Shown: one piece after another, positions 16,789-27,089 of the stretch
Numbering within the stretch: the stretch's first letter is position 1
How the letters are laid out: the number at the start of each line of letters is the position of its first letter
Origin: Streptomyces sp. WM6386
Lineage (GTDB): Bacteria > Actinomycetota > Actinomycetes > Streptomycetales > Streptomycetaceae
Assembly (NCBI RefSeq): GCF_000972385.1
Contig: NZ_JXTE01000082.1
Coordinates: 1 to 32,169, forward strand
DNA length: 32,169 bases
Direction: 5' to 3'
Program-made: the position numbers and the translations under genes
Notes under the pieces: model-generated
Databases searched by the model: none
Seen by the model: the letters and a program-made list of their open reading frames with translations, nothing else
Told to the model about the DNA's origin: nothing

Positions 16789-18606
16789 ATGCGTCGCCCT
16801 GTCGCGCGGAAGCTTCTCGTCCTGGCGGTCTCGGCCGCCGTGGTGTCGGTCGGGGCGACAGCTCCGCCAGGGAGCTCCCCGGCCTCTGCGGCGCCGCAGA
16901 AGGTGCCCGTCGCCGTCGGCTACGGCGGTGCCGTCGCGAGCGTCGACCTCGACGCCTCCTCGGCCGGCATCGAGGTCCTGAAGAAGGGCGGCAACGCGGT
17001 CGACGCCGCCGTCGCCACCGCCGCCGCGCTCGGCGTCACCGAGCCCTACTCCTCCGGCATCGGAGGCGGCGGCTACTTCGTCTACTACGACGCCAGGTCC
17101 CGCAAGGTGCACACCATCGACGGGCGGGAGACGGCCCCGCTGACGGCCGGCTCCGACCTGTTCGTCGAGAACGGCAAGGCGCTCGCCTTCGCGGACGCCG
17201 TCAGCAGCGGGCTGAGCGTCGGCACGCCGGGCACCCCCGCCACCTGGGCGACGGCGCTCGGCAAGTGGGGCAGCAAGAGACTCGGTACGGTCCTGAAGCC
17301 CGCCGAGCGGATCGCCCGCGACGGGTTCACCGTCGACGACACCTTCCGCACGCAGACCGCCGCCAACGAGACCCGGTTCCGCTACTTCTCGGACACCACG
17401 AAGCTGTTCCTGCCCGGCGGACAGCTCCCGGTCGTCGGCTCCACCTTCAAGAACCCCGATCTCGCCCGCACCTACCAGGAGTTGGGCAGGAAGGGCGTCG
17501 ACGCCCTCTACCGCGGCGGCCTCGGGGACGAGATCGTCGACACCGTGAACCACCCGCCCGTGGACCCGGCCTCCGGCTGGAACGCCCGCCCGGGCGACCT
17601 GTCGGAGAAGGACCTCGCGGCCTACCGCGCGAAGCTCCAGGCGCCCACGAAGACCTCGTACCGCGGACTCGGCGTCTACTCCATCGCACCCTCCTCCTCC
17701 GGCGGCACGACCGTCGGTGAAGCCCTCAACATCCTTGAGAACACCGACCTCTCGAAGGCGAGCGAGGTGCAGTACCTGCACCGGTACATCGAGGCCAGCC
17801 GCATCGCGTTCGCGGACCGGGGGCGCTGGGTGGGCGACCCGGCCTTCGAGGACGTACCGACGAAAGAACTGCTGTCGCAGAAGTACGCGGACTCCCGCGA
17901 GTGCCTCATCAAGGACGACGCGGTGCTGACGAGCCCGGTCGCGCCGGGTGATCCGCGCGATCCGGCGGCCTGCGCCAGTGGGGGAACGGCGGCGCCGACG
18001 ACGTACGAGGGTGAGAACACCACACATCTGACGGTGGCCGACAAGTGGGGGAACGTCGTCTCGTACACGCTCACCATCGAGCAGACCGGTGGCAGCGGGA
18101 TCACGGTGCCGGGGCGTGGGTTCATTCTGAACAACGAGCTGACGGACTTCTCCTTCGTTCCGGCCAACCCGGCCGTGCACGATCCGAATCTGCCGGGTCC
18201 CGGCAAGCGGCCGCGGTCCTCGATCTCGCCGACGATCGTGCTCGACCGGCACGACAAGCCTGTCGTGGCGCTCGGTTCGCCCGGCGGGGCGACCATCATC
18301 ACCACCGTGCTCCAGACGCTGACGCGGTTCGTGGACCGGGGCGAGCCGCTCGTCGACGCGATCGCCGCGCCGCGGGCGAGCCAGCGCAACGCCGCGCAGA
18401 CGGAGTTGGAGCCCGCGCTCTTCAACGACACGAGTCCCGGGAGTCTCAGGTCCCGACTGGAGGCCATCGGGCACTCGTTCAGGCTGAACCCCGAGATCGG
18501 GGCGGCAACCGGTGTGCAGCGGCTGCCGAACGGGAAGTGGCTCGCGGCCGCCGAGACCGTACGACGAGGTGGTGGCTCGGCGCAGGTGGTGTACCCGGCG
18601 CCGTAG
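16789..18606 (+). CDS. ggt: Secreted gamma-glutamyltransferase
   Basis: A 605-residue exported N-terminal nucleophile hydrolase that cleaves gamma-glutamyl bonds (glutathione and related peptides). The signal peptide is MRRPVARKLLVLAVSAAVVSVGATA with cleavage near ASAAP. The large-subunit opening GNAVDAAVATAAALGVTEPYSSGIGGGGYF is diagnostic. The self-processing site is T411 in ENTTHLTVADKWGNVVSYT; Thr411 becomes the N terminus and nucleophile of the small subunit. GILLNN-like FILNNELTDFSF and the oxyanion/binding loop GSPGGATII follow. Start ATG 16789 has GGAGG 5 nt upstream; the upstream open codons precede the signal peptide and are rejected. Its stop abuts the convergent clp gene's stop. 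Confidence 0.95.
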   Translation: MRRPVARKLLVLAVSAAVVSVGATAPPGSSPASAAPQKVPVAVGYGGAVASVDLDASSAGIEVLKKGGNAVDAAVATAAALGVTEPYSSGIGGGGYFVYYDARSRKVHTIDGRETAPLTAGSDLFVENGKALAFADAVSSGLSVGTPGTPATWATALGKWGSKRLGTVLKPAERIARDGFTVDDTFRTQTAANETRFRYFSDTTKLFLPGGQLPVVGSTFKNPDLARTYQELGRKGVDALYRGGLGDEIVDTVNHPPVDPASGWNARPGDLSEKDLAAYRAKLQAPTKTSYRGLGVYSIAPSSSGGTTVGEALNILENTDLSKASEVQYLHRYIEASRIAFADRGRWVGDPAFEDVPTKELLSQKYADSRECLIKDDAVLTSPVAPGDPRDPAACASGGTAAPTTYEGENTTHLTVADKWGNVVSYTLTIEQTGGSGITVPGRGFILNNELTDFSFVPANPAVHDPNLPGPGKRPRSSISPTIVLDRHDKPVVALGSPGGATIITTVLQTLTRFVDRGEPLVDAIAAPRASQRNAAQTELEPALFNDTSPGSLRSRLEAIGHSFRLNPEIGAATGVQRLPNGKWLAAAETVRRGGGSAQVVYPAP

Positions 18607-21162
<2,556 letters not shown>

Positions 21163-21215
21163 CCGGCCTCCCCACAGGGCCCGGGGACGCCCTCGCCGAT
21201 CGACGTGCCGGGGTC

Positions 21216-21241
21216 GGGTAACCCGCGTGGGAGCCGGTTAC
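21216..21241. promoter_or_regulatory. GTAACC/GGTTAC inverted repeat upstream of the Clp ATPase
   Basis: GTAACC (21218-21223) and GGTTAC (21236-21241) form an inverted repeat about 54-75 bp upstream of the clp start. The left arm sits inside the 9-bp palindrome GGGTAACCC (21216-21224). No HAIR or ClgR-type operator is seen. Confidence 0.35.
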
Positions 21242-21774
21242 ACCTCTGGCCCGTCCTCGCCCCGACGACCCACCCGTGCCGCGGGCCAGGTGTACTCCAC
21301 CTCGTCCACCACGAGGCCCGGGGCCAGCCGCAGCGGGCGCTCGGCCGTGCGCAGGCCGCCTTGGCGCTCGTAGAACACGATCGCACGATCGTTGCCCCGC
21401 AGCACCTCCAGGAAGACGTCCCGACCCGGGTGCGCGGCGGCCGCCCAGGCGAGGCCGCGCCGCAGCAGGCTCCGGCCGAGACCGGTGCCGACGCGATCGG
21501 GGCGGACATGCAGGTTGTCGACGTGGACACGACCGTCCGCCACGGTGCACATGTGGATGAAACCGTGCAGCTCACCGTCCTCGTGCGCGACGAGAAGCAG
21601 ACGGTCGGGGGCGAGCGAGGCCGTCCTGACCCGCCACGTCTCCCGGTGCTCCTCGGCCACCGGGCCGTGCAGATAGGAGGCGGGCAGGAGCGCGGCATAC
21701 GCACTGCGCCAGCTGGCCGTGTGCAGGGCGGCGATACGGTCGGCGTCGGCGGCGGTCCCCGGTGCGATCAGCAT
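21238..21774 (-). CDS. GNAT-family N-acetyltransferase
   Basis: A 178-residue GNAT protein. The N-terminal IAPGTAADADRIAALHTASWRSAYAALLP is typical of the RimI/YhhY-like group. The central strand HGFIHMCTVADGRVHVDNLHVRPDRVGTGLGRSLL carries the acetyl-CoA loop (R..G.G.G), followed by VFLEVLRGNDRAIVFYERQGG, the classic motif B with FYE. The C terminus is a short charged tail. The acceptor is unknown. The weak ribosome site (GGGAG) lies about 12 nt from ATG. It is followed 75 nt later on the same strand by the Clp ATPase gene, but there is no other evidence linking them functionally. Confidence 0.85.
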   Translation of the reverse strand: MLIAPGTAADADRIAALHTASWRSAYAALLPASYLHGPVAEEHRETWRVRTASLAPDRLLLVAHEDGELHGFIHMCTVADGRVHVDNLHVRPDRVGTGLGRSLLRRGLAWAAAAHPGRDVFLEVLRGNDRAIVFYERQGGLRTAERPLRLAPGLVVDEVEYTWPAARVGRRGEDGPEV

Positions 21775-21845
21775 GGGGCAGGTTAACTCCCGGCCCCGGC
21801 AGCCCTATCCGCCCCCCGACCAGCGCCGCCCCGCCCCCGCTGGGG

Positions 21846-21930
21846 GAGGGATTGGCAGATGTGTCCCGTGCCCGGCCTCGGTCACCTGCGGTTTCGCGGT
21901 CCTGCGGGGGGACGGATCTGCCAGTCCCTC
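21846..21930. repeat. Long imperfect inverted repeat downstream of map
   Basis: A 22-nt arm at 21846-21867 and its inverted partner at 21909-21930 match at 19 of 22 positions, separated by 41 nt. Both share the core TGGCAGAT. Just left of it, CCCCC-GCT-GGGGG (about 21834-21846) forms a further small hairpin. It fills the 176-bp gap between two minus-strand genes. It could act as the map terminator, or be a dispersed palindromic element. Confidence 0.6.
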
Positions 21931-21950
21931 ACCTCTGGGGGCGCCGGGCG

Positions 21951-22724
21951 TCAGTCCGTGCGTGCCGTCAGGATCCTCGGGCCCGTCTCCGTGATCGCCA
22001 CCGTGTGTTCTGCGTGGGCCGCGCGTGAGCCGTCGTTGGTGCGCAGGGTCCAGCCGTCCGCGTCCGCGTGGTAGCCGTCCGTGCCGCCGCCGATCAGCAT
22101 CGGCTCGATCGCCAGGACCATGCCGGGGCGCAGCTTCATGCCGCGGCCGGGGCGCCCCTCGTTGGGCACCCCCGGGTCCTCGTGCATCCGGCGGCCGATG
22201 CCGTGTCCGCCGAAGCCGTCCGGGATGCCGTACCCGCCCTGGCGGCACACCGTGCCGATCGCGTGCGCGATGTCGCCGATGCGGTTGCCGACGACGGCGG
22301 CCGCGATACCGGCGGCGAGGGCCCGTTCGGCCGTCTCGATCAGGCGTACGTCGGCCGGGCGCGGTGTGCCGACCGTGAAACTGAGCGCCGAGTCGCCGAC
22401 CCAGCCGCCCAGTTCGGCGCCGAAGTCCATCGAGACCAGGTCGCCGTCGCGCAGCTTGTGGCGGGTCGGGATGCCGTGCACGATCGCGTCGTTCACGGAG
22501 GCGCAGAGGACGGCCGGGAAGGCGGTCGGCGCGAAGGAGGGCCGGTAGCCGAGGAAGGGCGAGGTGGCGCCCGCCTCCCGCAGCACGTCGTGCGCCACCT
22601 CGTCCAGCTCCAGCAGGGAGACGCCCACGTCGGAGGCCTTGCGCACGGCCGTGAGGGCACGCCCCACGACCTGGCCGGCCTCGTACATGGCGTCGATCGA
22701 TGTGTCCGTCTTCAGCTCCACCAT
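21951..22724 (-). CDS. map: Type I methionine aminopeptidase
   Basis: A 257-residue enzyme that removes initiator methionine from nascent proteins. The pita-bread fold's five metal ligands are in place: D100 in VSMDFGA, D111 in WVGDSALSF, H174 in FGGHGIG, E207 in LAIEPML and E239 in AHAEHTVAIT; substrate-side H83 is in IVHGIP. Length and lack of an N-terminal extension match the short bacterial form. It lies outside the ribosomal-protein/secY context where the housekeeping map usually sits, so it is probably a second paralogue. ATG 22724 has no ribosome site, and a TATAGT -10 hexamer ends 7 nt upstream, implying leaderless translation. It is divergent from a small XRE regulator. Confidence 0.93.
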   Translation of the reverse strand: MVELKTDTSIDAMYEAGQVVGRALTAVRKASDVGVSLLELDEVAHDVLREAGATSPFLGYRPSFAPTAFPAVLCASVNDAIVHGIPTRHKLRDGDLVSMDFGAELGGWVGDSALSFTVGTPRPADVRLIETAERALAAGIAAAVVGNRIGDIAHAIGTVCRQGGYGIPDGFGGHGIGRRMHEDPGVPNEGRPGRGMKLRPGMVLAIEPMLIGGGTDGYHADADGWTLRTNDGSRAAHAEHTVAITETGPRILTARTD

Positions 22725-22731
22725 GCCAATT

Positions 22732-22750
22732 ACTATACCGGTATTAGAAT
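22732..22750. promoter_or_regulatory. Overlapping divergent promoters around palindrome ATACCGGTAT
   Basis: Only 32 bp separate the map and XRE start codons. ATACCGGTAT (22735-22744) is a perfect 10-bp palindrome. The -10 hexamer for map (TATAGT, minus strand, 22732-22737) overlaps its left side, and the -10 for XRE (TAGAAT, 22745-22750) abuts its right side. Each hexamer ends 6-7 nt before an ATG, so both mRNAs should start at the start codon. The XRE product is the obvious candidate binder. Confidence 0.65.
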
Positions 22751-22756
22751 GGGGTC

Positions 22757-23008
22757 ATGGTGCGCACCCCACTGACCCAAGAAGAGCGTGAACGCGGCGA
22801 GCGGCTCGGCCGGTTTCTGCGTGAGGCCCGCGGCGGCCGCAGCATGGCCGACGTCGCGGCGTGTGCGGGCATCTCCGCGGAGACCCTCCGGAAGATCGAG
22901 ACCGGCCGGGCGCCGACGCCCGCGTTCTTCACCGTCGCCGCCCTGGCGGGAGTGCTGGGGCTGTCCATGGACGACCTCGTGGTGAGGTGTGTGCTGGTGC
23001 CTGCCTGA
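22757..23008 (+). CDS. XRE-family helix-turn-helix regulator
   Basis: An 83-residue DNA-binding protein that is little more than one HTH domain: LGRFLREARGGRSMADVAACAGISAETLRKIETGRAPTPAFFTVAALAGVLGLSMDDL. The helix-turn-helix spans about residues 33-53, with the typical RKIETGRAPTP after the recognition helix. No effector domain is present. ATG 22757 has only GGGG directly upstream and sits 6 nt after a TAGAAT -10, consistent with a leaderless mRNA. It is divergent from map across a palindrome overlapping both promoters and probably represses both genes. A hairpin terminator follows. Confidence 0.9.
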   Translation: MVRTPLTQEERERGERLGRFLREARGGRSMADVAACAGISAETLRKIETGRAPTPAFFTVAALAGVLGLSMDDLVVRCVLVPA

Positions 23009-23046
23009 CGGCGGGGCGCACAGCGTCGGACCGCCCGGCCGGGGAT

Positions 23047-23067
23047 CTTTGCGCCCGGTTCGCAAAG
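23047..23067 (+). terminator. Hairpin terminator after the XRE gene
   Basis: CTTTGCG (23047-23053) and CGCAAAG (23061-23067) form a perfect 7-bp stem with a 7-nt loop, 38 nt after the XRE stop. There is no T-tract. Confidence 0.5.
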
Positions 23068-23108
23068 CCGCTGTAGCCGCGCCGTAACACAACTGGTGTT
23101 TTCTACGG

Positions 23109-23124
23109 ACCGGAGTACTCCGGT
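23109..23124. promoter_or_regulatory. Perfect 16-bp palindrome upstream of the 540-aa protein gene
   Basis: ACCGGAGTACTCCGGT is its own reverse complement and ends 17 bp before the ATG at 23142, just ahead of the GGGAG ribosome site. A second dyad, AACAC-N5-GTGTT (23086-23100), lies immediately upstream. A gap-free 16-bp palindrome here suggests a dimeric repressor site. Confidence 0.5.
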
Positions 23125-23141
23125 CTGGCGGGAGTTGTGCG

Positions 23142-24764
23142 ATGGCAGTGGAACAACTCCCGGGTCGGGTGCGGGAGTTCGCGAACTACCTGAACGGTCT
23201 GCTGGCGCGCCTGGATCAGGGCGGCGGCTGGTGCGCGGTGTTCTGGCAGCGCGACCCCGACGGTGTGCGGGCCTGTCTCGAGGGGCGTGAAGTGCCGCCC
23301 TGGGACGTGGTGGAGGCACTGCTCCAGGACCTGGCCACCGAGTACGGCCCGGGTGCCGCCACTGCCGAGGCCGAACAGGTCAGGCCCCTGCACACCGCGG
23401 CGCTGTCCGCGTTCGACGCCCGGCCCGGCGGCCGGGACGCCCTGGGCGACCGGCTCGACGTCATGCTCCGCGAACAGCGGTACGCCGCCGAACGCCAGGC
23501 GCAGTTGGGGCATGCGCTGGCCGCCGCCACCTCCCGGGAACAGGCCGACGCCCTCCGCCTCGACCTCGCCTGGGCCCGCGACGACCACGAACGGGCGACC
23601 GTCCGGTGCGCGGAACTCCGTAACCGGATACAGCAATTGGACCACCGCTCGGCGGAGGGCCAGGCCCGGGCGATCCGCCGCGGAGGCATCGGCGGCGTGT
23701 TCCGTATCGAGAGCGAGTACGGCCCGGGTGACGCGGGCGATGCGGACCAGTGGGGCGGCCGGGCCCCGGACATGCCGCAACAGCGCGACGCGGGTACGGC
23801 CGCGGAGGCGACGAGCCGGCGCGAGGACACGGGCTGGGGTGACGGGTGGAGCGGCCACGGCGCCGGTTCCGCGGTCGGCGCCCACGACGCTCCGGAGGTC
23901 GCCGGTGGGCCCGAGTGGGCCAAGGCGCCGGACCAGGTCACGGCTGGTCCCGGCGGCCCCGCCGCGGGTGCGTACGGGGACACGGGCACCGTTGACGTTC
24001 CGCCCACCCCTGTCGCCGAACCCACCCCCAAGCAGCGCAAACGCCGTCGTGGCGGCGCCCGCTTCGCCGGGTTCGTCGAGGAGGAGACCACCCCCGTCGT
24101 CGTACCGCCCGCCGCCGAACCCGCCCTGCCCGCGCCCGCCGCCCGCGCCCGCCGTACTCCGCGTGGTGCCCGGTTCGCCGGGGCCGCCGACGAGCCCGAG
24201 GCGCGCCCGGGACCGCAGGCCGAGCCGGTGGACGCGGGGGCCGGGCGGGAGGTCGTACAGACGGTCCAGACGCTGGTGCGGCTGCGCGCGGAGGGACGCA
24301 GCGGTGAGGCGCACGCGCTGCTCGTCGAGGCCGCCCACTGGCCCGCCGCCCGCTTCCCGCGGCTCGCCGGCGAACTGCAGCGTGCCGGGCTCGGCCACGA
24401 CTGGGCGAGCCTGCTGTGGGAGGCCGCCTCGCTGCCCGCCGAGCGACTGGTCGCCGCGGCGGACGCGCTGGTCGAGGCCGGGCGCGGCGGTGACGGGGAG
24501 CAGATCCTGCGCCAGGGCGTGGCCCGGCCCGCCGAGGAGATCGGCGCCGCCGTGCTGGGCCTGACCGCCGAGGGCCGCCGCCGCGAGGTGCGCGCGCTGC
24601 TCGACGCCTACGTCCGCGTCCGTACCCCTGAGGAAGCGGCCCGCAGCGCCGCCCCCGGCCCGGGGACCCTCGTACCGCTGCTGCTGGAAGCCGCCCGGGG
24701 TGTCTCGGAGGAGCGCCACTGGGACCTCGTCCACGCACTGAGGGTCGCCGGCTTCACCGCCTGA
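23142..24764 (+). CDS. Large Ala/Pro-rich protein of unknown function
   Basis: A 540-residue, probably cytoplasmic protein in three parts. Residues 1-70 (REFANYLNGLLARLDQGGGWCAVFWQ..., REVPPWDVVEALLQDL) resemble the cryptic N-terminal HTH of Streptomyces regulators. A long helical/coiled segment (about 95-180, RLDVMLREQRYAAERQAQL) follows. A disordered Ala/Gly/Pro-rich middle (about 200-370) carries two GARFAG motifs in similar basic contexts. The C-terminal 370-540 is a helical-repeat-like region (LVEAAHWPAARFPRLAGELQRAG, LLWEAASLPAERLVAAADALVEAG) built of roughly 35-residue units. I do not recognise a named family. Start ATG 23142 has GGGAG about 8 nt upstream. A palindrome lies just before the ribosome site. 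Confidence 0.78.
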   Translation: MAVEQLPGRVREFANYLNGLLARLDQGGGWCAVFWQRDPDGVRACLEGREVPPWDVVEALLQDLATEYGPGAATAEAEQVRPLHTAALSAFDARPGGRDALGDRLDVMLREQRYAAERQAQLGHALAAATSREQADALRLDLAWARDDHERATVRCAELRNRIQQLDHRSAEGQARAIRRGGIGGVFRIESEYGPGDAGDADQWGGRAPDMPQQRDAGTAAEATSRREDTGWGDGWSGHGAGSAVGAHDAPEVAGGPEWAKAPDQVTAGPGGPAAGAYGDTGTVDVPPTPVAEPTPKQRKRRRGGARFAGFVEEETTPVVVPPAAEPALPAPAARARRTPRGARFAGAADEPEARPGPQAEPVDAGAGREVVQTVQTLVRLRAEGRSGEAHALLVEAAHWPAARFPRLAGELQRAGLGHDWASLLWEAASLPAERLVAAADALVEAGRGGDGEQILRQGVARPAEEIGAAVLGLTAEGRRREVRALLDAYVRVRTPEEAARSAAPGPGTLVPLLLEAARGVSEERHWDLVHALRVAGFTA

Positions 24765-24773
24765 CCGGCGGGA

Positions 24774-24806
24774 TCGATCACCCACGAGAGTGTGAAACGT
24801 GATCGA
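24774..24806. promoter_or_regulatory. TCGATCAC/GTGATCGA inverted repeat before the pyrimidine cluster
   Basis: TCGATCAC (24774-24781) and GTGATCGA (24799-24806) are perfect 8-bp arms with a 17-nt interval. The interval and right arm include GTGAAACGTG (24792-24801), a motif repeated before the second amidohydrolase gene. It lies 10 nt after the preceding stop, so it could be a terminator, an operator for the cluster promoter, or both. Confidence 0.5.
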
Positions 24807-24830
24807 CTCAGCGGGTTAACGACGATGGTC

Positions 24831-24859
24831 TTGGCAAGGCTCCCGGGGAGGCTTACTTT
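24831..24859 (+). promoter_or_regulatory. Promoter of the pyrimidine-catabolism cluster
   Basis: TTGGCA (24831-24836) and TACTTT (24854-24859) are separated by 17 bp and fit the vegetative consensus. The transcript would start near 24866, giving a leader of about 57 nt before ATG 24923. Confidence 0.6.
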
Positions 24860-24863
24860 CGAC

Positions 24864-24894
24864 CCTCTACGGCCTGCATCTACGGGCGTAGAGG
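24864..24894 (+). repeat. Inverted and direct repeats at the predicted transcript start
   Basis: CCTCTACG (24864-24871) and CGTAGAGG (24887-24894) are perfect inverted arms. The heptamer TCTACGG also occurs twice as a direct repeat (24866 and 24879, 13 bp apart). The structure coincides with the predicted +1, so it could be an operator over the start site or a 5'-end mRNA hairpin. Confidence 0.5.
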
Positions 24895-24922
24895 CTCTGA
24901 GGTCCCGTCGAAGGAGCAGCTC

Positions 24923-25765
24923 ATGGCCAACGTCGTACGTGCCGCCCTGGTCCAGGCCACCTGGACCGGCGACACCGAGTCCATGGTGGCAAAACACGAG
25001 GAGCACGCCCGGGAGGCGGCCCGGCAGGGTGCGAAGATCATCGGGTTCCAGGAGGTCTTCAACGCCCCCTACTTCTGTCAGGTGCAGGAACCCGAGCACT
25101 ACCGCTGGGCCGAGCCGGTGCCCGACGGGCCGACCGTCATTCGTATGCAGGAGCTCGCCCGCGAGACCGGCATGGTGATCGTCGTACCGGTCTTCGAGGT
25201 CGAGCAGTCCGGCTTCTACTACAACACCGCGGCCGTGATCGACGCCGACGGCACCTTCCTGGGCAAGTACCGCAAGCACCACATCCCCCAGGTCAAGGGC
25301 TTCTGGGAGAAGTACTACTTCAAGCCGGGCAATGTCGGCTGGCCCGTCTTCGACACCGCCGTGGGCAAGGTCGGAGTCTACATCTGCTACGACCGGCACT
25401 TCCCGGAAGGATGGCGGCAACTCGGCCTCAACGGCGCCCAGTTGGTCTACAACCCGTCGGCCACCCACCGCGGGCTCTCCTCCCACCTCTGGCGCCTGGA
25501 ACAGCCCGCCGCCGCCGTCGCCAACGAGTACTACGTCGCCGCGATCAACCGGGTCGGCGTCGAGGAGTACGGCGACAACGACTTCTACGGCACCTCCTAC
25601 TTCGTCGACCCGCGCGGCCAGTTCGTCGGGGACACCGCCAGTGACAAGGAGGAGGAACTGGTCGTCCGCGACCTGGACTTCGACCTCGTCGAAGAGGTAC
25701 GGCAACAGTGGGCCTTCTACCGGGACCGACGGCCCGACGCCTACGAAGGGCTGGTGCAGCCGTGA
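24923..25765 (+). CDS. Beta-ureidopropionase-like nitrilase-superfamily amidohydrolase (copy 1)
   Basis: A 280-residue cytoplasmic carbon-nitrogen hydrolase. The catalytic triad is E44 (GFQEVFNAPYFCQ), K118 (KYRKHHIP) and C155 (VYICYDRHFPEGW). The segments NPSATHRGLSSHLWRLEQ and AINRVGVEEYGDNDFYGTSYF closely follow the beta-ureidopropionase pattern, so N-carbamoyl-beta-alanine to beta-alanine, CO2 and ammonia is the likely reaction; N-carbamoylputrescine or other N-carbamyl amino acids remain possible. AAGGAG lies 6 nt before ATG 24923. The stop overlaps the aminotransferase start (GTGA), coupling it to the next step of the pathway. A gap-free paralogue lies at 28787. Confidence 0.9.
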   Translation: MANVVRAALVQATWTGDTESMVAKHEEHAREAARQGAKIIGFQEVFNAPYFCQVQEPEHYRWAEPVPDGPTVIRMQELARETGMVIVVPVFEVEQSGFYYNTAAVIDADGTFLGKYRKHHIPQVKGFWEKYYFKPGNVGWPVFDTAVGKVGVYICYDRHFPEGWRQLGLNGAQLVYNPSATHRGLSSHLWRLEQPAAAVANEYYVAAINRVGVEEYGDNDFYGTSYFVDPRGQFVGDTASDKEEELVVRDLDFDLVEEVRQQWAFYRDRRPDAYEGLVQP

Positions 25766-27051
25766 CCGACAAGGACCTGCTGGGCCGTCACCGGTCCGTC
25801 CTGCCCGACTGGCTCGCCCTCTACTACCAGGACCCGCTGGAGATCACCCACGGCGAGGGCCGCCACGTCTGGGACGCCGCGGGCAACAAGTACCTCGACT
25901 TCTTCGGCGGCATCCTGACCACGATGACCGCCCACGCGCTGCCCGAGGTCACCAAGGCGGTGAGCGAACAGGCCGGGAGGATCATCCACTCGTCCACGCT
26001 CTACCTCAACCGGCCCATGGTGGAACTGGCCGAGAGGATCAGCCAGTTGTCCGGCATCCCGGACGCCCGCGTCTTCTTCACCACCTCCGGCACCGAGGCC
26101 AACGACACCGCCCTGATGCTCGCCACCACCTACCGGCGCAGCAACACGATCCTGGCGATGCGCAACAGCTACCACGGCCGCTCCTTCAGCGCCGTCGGCA
26201 TCACCGGCAACCGCGGCTGGTCCCCGACCTCGCTCTCCCCTCTCCAGACCCTGTACGTCCACGGAGGCGTGCGGACGCGTGGCCCGTACGCCTCGCTCGG
26301 CGACGACGACTTCATCGCGGCCTGCGTCGACGACCTGACCGACCTGCTCGGCCACACCCGCCCGCCCGCCGCCCTGATCGCCGAGCCCATCCAGGGCGTC
26401 GGCGGCTTCACCTCACCGCCGGACGGCCTGTACGCCGCCTTCCGCGAGGTGCTCGCCGAGCGCGGCATCCTGTGGATCGCCGACGAGGTACAGACCGGCT
26501 GGGGCCGCACCGGCGACCACTTCTGGGGCTGGCAGGCGCACGCCTCCTCGGGGCCGCCCGACATCGTCACCTTCGCCAAGGGCATCGGCAACGGCATGTC
26601 CATCGGCGGGGTCGTGGCCCGCGCCGAGATCATGAACTGCCTGGACGCCAACAGCATCTCCACCTTCGGCGGCACCCAGGTCACCATGGCGGCCGGCCTC
26701 GCCAACCTGTCGTACCTCCTGGAACACGACCTCCAGGGCAACGCCCGGCGCGTCGGCGGGCTGCTCATCGAGCGGCTGCGGGCGGTCACCGCGCAGATTC
26801 CCGGGGTACGGGAAGTGCGCGGGCGCGGGCTGATGATCGGCATCGAGCTGGTCGAGCCCGGCACCGACCGGGCCGACCCCGATGCGGCGAGCGCCGTCCT
26901 GGAGGCCGCCCGCGAGGGCGGGCTGCTGCTGGGCAAGGGCGGCGGTCACAACACCAGCGCCCTGCGGGTCGCACCGCCCCTGTCCCTCACCGTCGCGGAG
27001 GCCGAGGAGGGCGCCGCGATCCTCGAGAACGCTCTGAGGAGCATCCAGTAG
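25762..27051 (+). CDS. Class III PLP aminotransferase, AGXT2-like (beta-alanine type)
   Basis: A 429-residue fold-type I aminotransferase. PLP-binding features: TTSGTEAND (107-115) for the phosphate, YHGRS (137-141), D241 in WIADEVQTGWGRTG for the pyridine nitrogen, and Schiff-base K273 in FAKGIGNGMSIGG. The N-terminal region (GRHVWDAAGNKYLDFFGGILTTMTAHALPEV) is closest in style to alanine-glyoxylate aminotransferase 2, an enzyme that also acts on beta-alanine and 3-aminoisobutyrate. Next to a beta-ureidopropionase it most likely converts beta-alanine to malonate semialdehyde. GTG 25762 overlaps the amidohydrolase stop by 4 nt. Confidence 0.9.
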   Translation: MTDKDLLGRHRSVLPDWLALYYQDPLEITHGEGRHVWDAAGNKYLDFFGGILTTMTAHALPEVTKAVSEQAGRIIHSSTLYLNRPMVELAERISQLSGIPDARVFFTTSGTEANDTALMLATTYRRSNTILAMRNSYHGRSFSAVGITGNRGWSPTSLSPLQTLYVHGGVRTRGPYASLGDDDFIAACVDDLTDLLGHTRPPAALIAEPIQGVGGFTSPPDGLYAAFREVLAERGILWIADEVQTGWGRTGDHFWGWQAHASSGPPDIVTFAKGIGNGMSIGGVVARAEIMNCLDANSISTFGGTQVTMAAGLANLSYLLEHDLQGNARRVGGLLIERLRAVTAQIPGVREVRGRGLMIGIELVEPGTDRADPDAASAVLEAAREGGLLLGKGGGHNTSALRVAPPLSLTVAEAEEGAAILENALRSIQ

Positions 27052-27089
27052 CAGTACAGACAGCAGGACAGAGCAAGGGAACGACCGCC

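Noticed and set aside
25332..27089. Upstream in-frame extension of the PucR regulator
   Set aside because: It overlaps the amidohydrolase and aminotransferase in another frame and translates to Arg/Pro-rich noise; ATG 27090 begins the PucR domain.
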